Of a DNA stretch of 8,310 bases, positions 1 to 5,144 are shown piece by piece. Made by a program: the position numbers and the translations under genes. A model generated the notes under the pieces. It ran no database searches and was not told where the DNA came from. It saw only the letters and a list, made by a program, of their open reading frames with translations. Each line of letters opens with the position of its first letter. Position 1 is the stretch's first letter. This DNA comes from CAYLLT01 sp964548565. Lineage in GTDB: Bacteria; Planctomycetota; Phycisphaerae; UBA1845; PWPN01. The DNA is taken from NCBI GenBank assembly GCA_964548565.1, contig CAZJTF010000319.1, positions 1-8,310 of the forward strand. The letters run 5' to 3'.

Positions 1-9
1 CGTGATGCT

Positions 10-1626
10 TCATCGGCTCGCACCCGGCTGATGGGACTTCTCACACACGCTCTTACGGATTGCCTTCTCGATTTGCACCAGCTCCCGATGGGTCGCCGCC
101 AGGTCGATCTCCTCCTCCTCCTGGGCCGTGCTGACGTAACGCGAGATGTTCAAGTTGTAGCCGTTCTCCTCGATCTCCTTCATCTCGACGCGCCGGGCAT
201 ACCGTGCAATCGGCTTCTCGGGTCGTTCCTGATAGGTCTTGATGATCCGGGTGATGTGCTCGTCGGTCATGTAGTTCTGCCGCTTGCCCTTCGTGAAGTT
301 CTCGGGGCCGCTGGCGTTGATGAACAGCACGTCGTCAGGCTTCTTGCACTTCTTGAGCACCAGGATGCAGACCGGGATGCCCGTCGAATAGAACAGGTTT
401 GCGGGCAGGCCGATCACCGTGTCGATGTGCCCGTCCTTGAGCAGCTTCATGCGGATGCGTTCCTCCGCCCCACCCCGGAACAGCACGCCGTGCGGCAGGA
501 TGATCGCCATGACGCCCTGGTCATGAAGGAAGTGGAACCCGTGCAGGAGAAAGGCGAAGTCGGCCGCGCTTTTGGGGGCCAGCCCGTGATTCTTGAACCG
601 CACGTCCTCGCCCAGGGCCTCGGTCGGGTCCCACCGGTAGCTGAACGGCGGATTGGCGACCACCGCGTCGAACTTCGGCACCTTCGCCGGGTTCGTCTCG
701 CGGAGCATGTCCCAGTCGTTGGTCAGCGAATCTCCGTGGTAGATCTCGAACTCGCTGTCCTTCACCCCGTGCAGCAGCATGTTCATCCGCGCGAGGTTGT
801 AGGTGGTGATGTTCTTTTCCTGGCCGAAGATCTTTCCGATCGTGCCGCCCGCCTTTGTAATGCGATGCCGGACGTTCAGCAGCAGCGAGCCGGAACCGCA
901 GGCGAAATCGAGCACGCGTTCCAGCCGCTTGCGCGGGCCGGTCGCCGGTTCCTGGCCATCGAGCGTCACGATAGCCGACAGGATGTCGGAAATCCGCTGC
1001 GGTGTGTAGAACTCGCCCGCCTTCTTGCCAGATCCGGCAGCGAACTGGCCGAGCAGATACTCGTACGCGTCGCCAAGCGTATTGGTGTCGGCGGAAAACT
1101 CCGCCAGCCCCTCCGCGATCCGTGTGATGATCGCGCAGAGCCGGGCGTTGCGTTCCTCATACTTCCTGCCCAGCTTGTCCGAGGCGAGGTTGATCTCCGA
1201 GAACAGGCCCTGAAACGTGCTCTCGAACGATTCGTTCTCGATGTACTTGAACCCCGCCTGCAGTGTTTTGAGCAATTCCGCGTTCTGCGTGCGGGCGAGG
1301 TAGGCAATGTTCGTCCACAGGTGCTCGGGCTTGATGACGTAATGCGCTTTGCGGCGCATCTGCTTCTCGAACGCCGCCACGTCGCCTGGGTTGTTGTCGT
1401 ACCAGACCGACAGCGGCGACCGCCCGCCGTTGCCGATCGCGTCGGCGTCCGGATAGTCCCTGCCCAGCTCGCGCCGGGCCGCCGCCTCGTAGTTGTCCGA
1501 GAGGTAGCGCAGGAACAGAAACGCGAGCATGTAATCGCGGAAGTCGTCGGCATTCATCGCTCCGCGCAACTGGTCCGCGATGTTCCAGAGGACCTTACCG
1601 AGTTGTTTCTGGTCGCGTTCGGTCAT
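10..1626 (-). CDS. hsdM: Type I restriction-modification system, DNA methyltransferase (M) subunit
   Basis: HsdM methylates adenine N6 in the target sequence using S-adenosylmethionine; M2S is the modification enzyme and M2S plus HsdR the restriction complex. The protein is 538 aa, close to the roughly 520 aa of EcoR124I-type HsdM. The N-terminal helical domain (about 1-170) opens with MTERDQKQLGKVLW, a typical HsdM start. FYTPQ at 206-210, the SAM-binding motif I FACGSGS at 241-247 and the catalytic motif IV NPPF at 325-328 are all intact. The tail (500-538) is charged, as expected for the part that contacts HsdS. The ATG at 1626 was chosen because homology begins there and it overlaps the stop of the 67-aa gene in ATGA. 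The open frame continues up to 1875, but those 83 extra residues are a low-complexity shadow of the two upstream genes. No good Shine-Dalgarno lies close upstream (a GGAG is about 20 nt away), so translation probably depends on coupling. Placing hsdM last and apart from hsdS is unusual. Confidence 0.97.
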   Translation of the reverse strand: MTERDQKQLGKVLWNIADQLRGAMNADDFRDYMLAFLFLRYLSDNYEAAARRELGRDYPDADAIGNGGRSPLSVWYDNNPGDVAAFEKQMRRKAHYVIKPEHLWTNIAYLARTQNAELLKTLQAGFKYIENESFESTFQGLFSEINLASDKLGRKYEERNARLCAIITRIAEGLAEFSADTNTLGDAYEYLLGQFAAGSGKKAGEFYTPQRISDILSAIVTLDGQEPATGPRKRLERVLDFACGSGSLLLNVRHRITKAGGTIGKIFGQEKNITTYNLARMNMLLHGVKDSEFEIYHGDSLTNDWDMLRETNPAKVPKFDAVVANPPFSYRWDPTEALGEDVRFKNHGLAPKSAADFAFLLHGFHFLHDQGVMAIILPHGVLFRGGAEERIRMKLLKDGHIDTVIGLPANLFYSTGIPVCILVLKKCKKPDDVLFINASGPENFTKGKRQNYMTDEHITRIIKTYQERPEKPIARYARRVEMKEIEENGYNLNISRYVSTAQEEEEIDLAATHRELVQIEKAIRKSVCEKSHQPGASR

Positions 1627-1826
1627 GGGCGTGAAGCACTTTCTTTCTCCGCCTGTTCCCGAAGCGTCTTCGCTTCGATGACAACAAGCTTCCCTTCCTC
1701 GACGATGACAAAGTCGGTGTCCGTCTGAATCGCCTCCTGGCGGGCCCGTGCCGAGGCACGCTTCAGCGCGGTGAGCGAAGCCCGCAAGTCGGGGTCCTTC
1801 GCCTGGGCAATGTCTTTCAGCTTCAT
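1623..1826 (-). CDS. Small hypothetical protein, candidate antitoxin of the adjacent zeta-like ATPase
   Basis: A 67-aa protein with no family I can name with certainty. Residues 12-33 look like an amphipathic, Arg/Lys-rich helix (LRASLTALKRASARARQEAI). Then comes a predicted beta hairpin (DFVIVEEGKLVVIEA, 38-52) and a charged Lys/Glu tail. Short proteins of this helix-hairpin type are, to my memory, often found beside COG4185-type zeta-like ATPases. Together with size and position this makes it the likely antitoxin; that is inference. It starts at an ATG overlapping the upstream gene's stop (ATGA) and ends in an ATGA with hsdM. It has a good GGAG ribosome binding site 9 nt upstream, which the ATPase gene before it lacks, so it could be made in excess of the toxin. 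The order toxin then antitoxin is the reverse of many TA pairs. It could instead be an accessory RM protein. Confidence 0.7.
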   Translation of the reverse strand: MKLKDIAQAKDPDLRASLTALKRASARARQEAIQTDTDFVIVEEGKLVVIEAKTLREQAEKESASRP

Positions 1827-2341
1827 GACGTTTCACTCCATTCGAGCAGTACCGGTTCACTGCCCGCGTTATCATATACGGCCCATGCGTCCACGGCGGT
1901 CTTGTAGGCGTTCTGAAGGTTGAGCAGCCCGGCGTGGAACCGGCGTCGGATCACGGCTTCGGGGATGTTGTGGCCGCCCTGGCGGACCCGTGCCGCCACG
2001 CGGGCGATGGCGGTCTGGGGGTCCGGCAGACGCAGGAAAAACAGGGTCACATGATATCCCAGCCTGCGCCAACGGGCGATCCGTCGGAGATAGTTGCGAC
2101 CCGCCAACGTGGTCTCGAACGCGAAATTCTCGCCGCGGGCAACGGCGTCGTCCATTTCGGCGAGCATCAGCCGACCCGCCTTCAGCGCCGCCGCTTCGGG
2201 ATCGAATGGCGACAGCCCGGCCGCGATCAAATCGGCGTTGATGAAGCGCGGGCACTGAGCTTCCGCCGGTAGGAACGTCCTGGCAAAGGTGGTTTTGCCC
2301 GCACCGTTCGGCCCGGCGATGATGATGACCTTCCTGCTCAT
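1823..2341 (-). CDS. Zeta-toxin-like P-loop ATPase/kinase (COG4185-type)
   Basis: A 172-aa P-loop NTPase of the 'predicted ABC-type ATPase / zeta toxin family' type. True zeta and PezT toxins phosphorylate UDP-N-acetylglucosamine and block cell-wall synthesis; the substrate of this shorter branch is not known to me. Visible motifs are a beta strand KVIIIAG running into Walker A GPNGAGKTT (10-18), INAD (34-37), a strand with FAFETTLAGR (73-82), a hydrophobic strand HVTLFFLRLP (97-106), and an arginine-rich segment VAARVRQGGHNIPEAVIRRR (115-134) that may form the lid/phosphate-binding region. The start is ATG 2341, overlapping the hsdS stop in ATGA. An open frame reaches 2449, but the extra 36 residues precede the beta strand and lie inside hsdS. 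No Shine-Dalgarno is apparent, so translation probably follows hsdS by coupling. It ends in ATGA with the 67-aa gene. The chance that it is a toxin is good but unproven; another small-molecule kinase is possible. Confidence 0.9.
   Translation of the reverse strand: MSRKVIIIAGPNGAGKTTFARTFLPAEAQCPRFINADLIAAGLSPFDPEAAALKAGRLMLAEMDDAVARGENFAFETTLAGRNYLRRIARWRRLGYHVTLFFLRLPDPQTAIARVAARVRQGGHNIPEAVIRRRFHAGLLNLQNAYKTAVDAWAVYDNAGSEPVLLEWSETS
1836..1839 (-). promoter_or_regulatory. Ribosome binding site of the 67-aa candidate antitoxin
   Basis: GGAG on the minus strand, 9 nt before the ATG at 1826 and inside the end of the zeta-like gene. It gives the small gene its own initiation signal in addition to ATGA coupling. 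Confidence 0.5.
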
Positions 2342-4281
2342 CGCGTCGTATGTGCGCCGTACCCTCGAGGTACGAGCCCTTTCTGTCGCATCCATTTCAA
2401 GGCTGTCGGCCACTTGATCTGAGCAATGCTGGCCTTGGATTCGTGCCATCGCTTCGGATCGGAAGCCTCTCGAATGATCTCCTCGTCCGTCGGCTGTCGC
2501 CCTTCGATCAGCAGATCATTCCAAGCCGCATAAAGGGTGGAAGCGATCTCACAAGAAAGAGTCTTAGCCGTGGCAAAAAGCTGAATGACCTCATGAATCC
2601 TGGGGAGCTGCTCGCTCCAGCGCTGCAGGTACTTGGCGTGCTGACCGCTCAACTGCATCGGCTGGTACGACGTGTGCTTTTCGTGGCGTACCTGCTTAAA
2701 CCACTTCTGTTTTTCGAGGCCGCTGGCAACTCCACGCATGAGCTTGTTGTCGAAGGGACCCGCGGCGGCACGGGCATAACTGCCGTGAATGTCATCAAGT
2801 TCCGCGTAGTACTCGCACAGGTGAATGAGTTTTTGCAGCTTCACACGGCCCATCGTCGGGTGCTGATGGCAATGCTGCAGGATCTCGGCAGCCAACAGTT
2901 GCCGCGCAAAGCCGACTTTGTACGGCTTTCTGGTCGGGACGATTGCCGGGCGATCCTGCTTTAACGCTTCGGCGACGTTCAAGGTGGCCGGCGGTGAATC
3001 ACTAGAATCAGTGGCGGGGTGCATCGAAAGCTGCTCAGCGACGCCAGCGGCAGGGAACAACTGCTGCATCAGGCCCTTCTTGTGGGCCCGCAGGGCGTCC
3101 AGCTTGCGCGACGCGGCGGCGATCAGAGCGTCCAGCGCACCGAGACAGGCGGCGATCCGCTGCTGCTCGGCGGGGGACGGGAACAGCAGATCAAGCGCCT
3201 TCAACCGGTCAGTGTTGAGTCGTCCCGTGCCATGGCCGGCGATGTCAACCATGGCGCGAATTCGTTGCTTGCTCCCGACGAGCATGTACGCGAGGAAACG
3301 CCCGTCGAATCCGTTGCTCGGCCGCAGAGCCCGAACATCTTGATTGAGGGCCGTCGGACGCGCGACAAGACAGATCGGAACATCCTTCAATAACGTCATT
3401 CCGCGCGTCAGCATCAGCACAGTGCCGGCCGGCACAACCTTCGCACCGTCCTCAACGGCTGCGTCGGAGATATGGTCTTCGGTGTCGTCCAGCACCATCC
3501 GCTTCATGTCTTTTGCGGATACCCACGGAATCGAGCCGTTCCAGAACGCGGGTTTGCTCTTCGATGGCGTTCCGCCGGATTGGAAGTCGGCGATTTCATC
3601 GAGCCGTTTCCCTTGCCACTCCCCCGCGTCGCGGAACTCGGGGAAGCGGAGGCGGGGGCGGGTTTCGCCTTCGCGGGGGAAGAGCTGCTGCATCAGCCCT
3701 TTCTTGTGGGCCCGCAGCGCCGCCAGCTTCCGCCCCTCGGCGGCGATCAGCCCGTCCAACGACGTCAAACACGCCGCGATCTTCCGCTGCTCGGCGTAGA
3801 ATGGAAGTGGCAGCGGGATGTGCGCAAAATCTTTGTAGTAAAGTCGCAGTCGGTCCTTCGTAAGACCCTGCGAATGCGCGGTGAGAACCCGCAAGTACTC
3901 TGGCAGCTTGAACAGATAGCCATAGAAATCTGAACAGACGTCTTCCTTCGGCGCAAGAACGACATACGCGGGGCTGACCATGCAATCTTCGGGCGCGACG
4001 CCCAAAGCGCCTTGCCACATGCGCATCATGTTGTAGGTGATGTCGTTCCGGAAAGCCTGCTTATTGCCTTGAGCGTCTTCTATATCGTAGAAGTCGCGAT
4101 CGAGAGAATCCCGTTTGACCATTCCCTCATTCATTGTGACGGAGTAGATGGGCAAGCCCTCCTTGCCCTCCTCAAGGCGGTTTGCAAACACGTCGCCGGC
4201 TTTCTTCACCTCCCAGCCCGGGGTTTCTCCGAACTCCGGAAACCGCAGCTTTGGCGTCAATGATGTGGACTTAGCGGCCAT
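2338..4281 (-). CDS. hsdS: Type I restriction-modification specificity (S) subunit with fused C-terminal Panacea/SocA-like domain
   Basis: HsdS chooses the DNA target of the HsdR/M complex. At 647 aa it is about 200 residues longer than usual. The first half has LRFPEF at 11-16, target recognition domain 1 (about 20-160) and a conserved spacer helix (163-202). The second half repeats the plan: LRFPEF at 211-216, TRD2 (about 222-370, with the common GGTPSKSKPAFWNGSIPWVS start at 236-255) and a second spacer helix (371-410) identical to the first at 32 of 40 positions. A Pro/Ser/Asp-rich linker (about 411-452) leads to the extra domain. Its KLQKLIHLCEYYAEL (481-495), AAGPFD (506-511) and KQKWF (524-528) resemble the start of Panacea/SocA-type domains, and its end (about 577-645) carries AAWNDLLIEGRQPTDEEI. 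I have seen similar tails on other HsdS proteins. The start ATG lies 3 bp after dinD, with GAAGG about 10 nt upstream. It ends in ATGA with the zeta-like gene. Confidence 0.95.
   Translation of the reverse strand: MAAKSTSLTPKLRFPEFGETPGWEVKKAGDVFANRLEEGKEGLPIYSVTMNEGMVKRDSLDRDFYDIEDAQGNKQAFRNDITYNMMRMWQGALGVAPEDCMVSPAYVVLAPKEDVCSDFYGYLFKLPEYLRVLTAHSQGLTKDRLRLYYKDFAHIPLPLPFYAEQRKIAACLTSLDGLIAAEGRKLAALRAHKKGLMQQLFPREGETRPRLRFPEFRDAGEWQGKRLDEIADFQSGGTPSKSKPAFWNGSIPWVSAKDMKRMVLDDTEDHISDAAVEDGAKVVPAGTVLMLTRGMTLLKDVPICLVARPTALNQDVRALRPSNGFDGRFLAYMLVGSKQRIRAMVDIAGHGTGRLNTDRLKALDLLFPSPAEQQRIAACLGALDALIAAASRKLDALRAHKKGLMQQLFPAAGVAEQLSMHPATDSSDSPPATLNVAEALKQDRPAIVPTRKPYKVGFARQLLAAEILQHCHQHPTMGRVKLQKLIHLCEYYAELDDIHGSYARAAAGPFDNKLMRGVASGLEKQKWFKQVRHEKHTSYQPMQLSGQHAKYLQRWSEQLPRIHEVIQLFATAKTLSCEIASTLYAAWNDLLIEGRQPTDEEIIREASDPKRWHESKASIAQIKWPTALKWMRQKGLVPRGYGAHTTR
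2360..2374 (-). promoter_or_regulatory. Short stem-loop just upstream of the zeta-like start
   Basis: The minus strand reads GTACCTCGAGGGTAC, a perfect 5-bp stem (GTACC/GGTAC) around a 5-nt loop TCGAG. It lies in the last codons of hsdS, 18 nt before the ATG at 2341. It could affect ribosome hand-over from hsdS to the ATPase gene. It is short and may be chance. Confidence 0.25.
3052..3171 (-). repeat. hsdS internal repeat, copy 2 (distal conserved spacer helix)
   Basis: Encodes HsdS residues 371-410, from AEQQRIAACL to GLMQQLFP, and is the direct-repeat partner of 3676-3795. An ordinary HsdS ends soon after this helix; here the frame continues into the fused C-terminal domain. Confidence 0.85.
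3676..3795 (-). repeat. hsdS internal repeat, copy 1 (central conserved spacer helix)
   Basis: Encodes HsdS residues 163-202, from AEQRKIAACL to GLMQQLFP. It matches the copy at 3052-3171 at 32 of 40 residues, with at least one perfect 17-bp DNA match (ttcttgtgggcccgcag). These paired helices set the spacing between the two TRDs and are known sites of recombination that swaps TRDs in type I systems. Confidence 0.85.
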
Positions 4282-4284
4282 GGC

Positions 4285-5130
4285 TCATGCGCCTTCCAGC
4301 GTGTCCGGGTTTTGAAGCGCCTTCTTCTGGTCCGAAGTGACCCGGCGCTCGACTTTCCTGATGTCTTCGGCAGGCGGGAGGCTTTCCGGGCGGATGCCGC
4401 GATTCAGCAGCGTCTGGCGCACCGCCAGGTTGTTGGTGACGTGCTCGCGGGAGATCTGCGGCTCGCTGCGCATGGCGTGCGTGCGGGCGTTGTGGATGGT
4501 GATCTCGGTGGCGAAGTCCTTGGCCTTGAGGATGATCGTCGGGGCGAAGTCGGCCAGCGGGCGCGAGTCTGGGACCTTCCACTGGGCTTTCATGGCCTGC
4601 GTGCTCTTGCTGAACAGCGCCTGGTCGCCCTTACTGCGGATGAGGGCGAAGTTCTGGTTGCCGCCGGTCTGCTCGTAGATGACGCTGGAGAGCTCTTTCT
4701 CCGTATCGGAGAGCTTTCGGCGGGCGGAGACGCGCTCGGCCTCGAGCAGGCGCGCTTCGATGAGTTCGGCTTTACGGGTCTGGATGGCGAAGTAGGTCTG
4801 GGCGAAGGCGATTTCCGGCTTGCCGGGGTCGCCGTTCTGGGCGATGAGGTAGCAGGCGTAGCGGGTGAGCATGACGTCGGCAATCTCGCGTTGGCTGCCC
4901 GATCCCAGATCGACCATTTTCCCGACGTCAGCAAAATGGTCGCCGATGTCATGGCCAGAGACCTCGCAGGCGGTCTTGGCCTTGCTGATGACGTTGATGA
5001 AGTTGTCCCACTTCGCGTATCCGAGCAGGACTTGCAGGTCGCGGGCCAGCCAGTATTCGACGCCGTTCTCGGTTTGCTGTGCGTGGCCTTCGAAGGTGGC
5101 GGTGAGCAGCTGAATCTGGTTCGTTTCCAT
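4285..5130 (-). CDS. dinD: DinD-like protein (DNA-damage-inducible protein D family)
   Basis: A 281-aa protein, close to the roughly 274 aa of E. coli DinD, whose gene is LexA-controlled and whose product is reported to disassemble RecA filaments. Residues about 25-120 match the conserved BRO-N-like N-terminal part: YWLARDLQVLLGYAKWDNF (27-45), SGHDIGDHF (58-66), LTRYACYLIAQNGDPGKPEI (88-107) and AQTYFAIQTRKAEL (110-123). The middle has GDQALF (168-173) and the C-terminal part NNLAVRQTLLNRGIRPESLP (233-252). The family match is strong. The start ATG follows hsdR by 14 bp and has a GGGGGA ribosome binding site. With so short a gap there is no room for its own LexA-box promoter, so here it should be expressed with the RM operon rather than as an independent SOS gene; that is inference. 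DinD-like genes inside type I RM loci are familiar, though their role there is not settled. Confidence 0.93.
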   Translation of the reverse strand: METNQIQLLTATFEGHAQQTENGVEYWLARDLQVLLGYAKWDNFINVISKAKTACEVSGHDIGDHFADVGKMVDLGSGSQREIADVMLTRYACYLIAQNGDPGKPEIAFAQTYFAIQTRKAELIEARLLEAERVSARRKLSDTEKELSSVIYEQTGGNQNFALIRSKGDQALFSKSTQAMKAQWKVPDSRPLADFAPTIILKAKDFATEITIHNARTHAMRSEPQISREHVTNNLAVRQTLLNRGIRPESLPPAEDIRKVERRVTSDQKKALQNPDTLEGA

Positions 5131-5132
5131 CG

Positions 5133-5138
5133 TCCCCC
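5133..5138 (-). promoter_or_regulatory. Ribosome binding site of the dinD-like gene
   Basis: GGGGGA on the minus strand within the 14-bp gap after the hsdR stop TAA. It ends 2 nt before the ATG, so spacing is tight, but it is the only purine-rich run present and fits the chosen start. Confidence 0.55.
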
Positions 5139-5144
5139 GTTTGC

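Noticed and set aside
31..1728. 565-aa open frame on the plus strand opposite hsdM
   Set aside because: Shadow of hsdM in GC-rich DNA: very Leu/Val/Arg/Asp-rich with no recognisable motif, while the opposite strand has full HsdM motifs.
1627..1875. N-terminal extension of hsdM to an ATG at 1875
   Set aside because: The 83 extra residues overlap the zeta-like and 67-aa genes out of frame and do not resemble HsdM, which starts at MTERDQKQLG.
2342..2449. N-terminal extension of the zeta-like gene to 2449
   Set aside because: The ATPase fold begins with the beta strand at MSRKVIIIAG; the extra 36 residues lie inside the coding end of hsdS.
5131..5144. LexA (SOS) box upstream of the dinD-like gene
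   Set aside because: The gap is only 14 bp and contains no CTG-N10-CAG type site.
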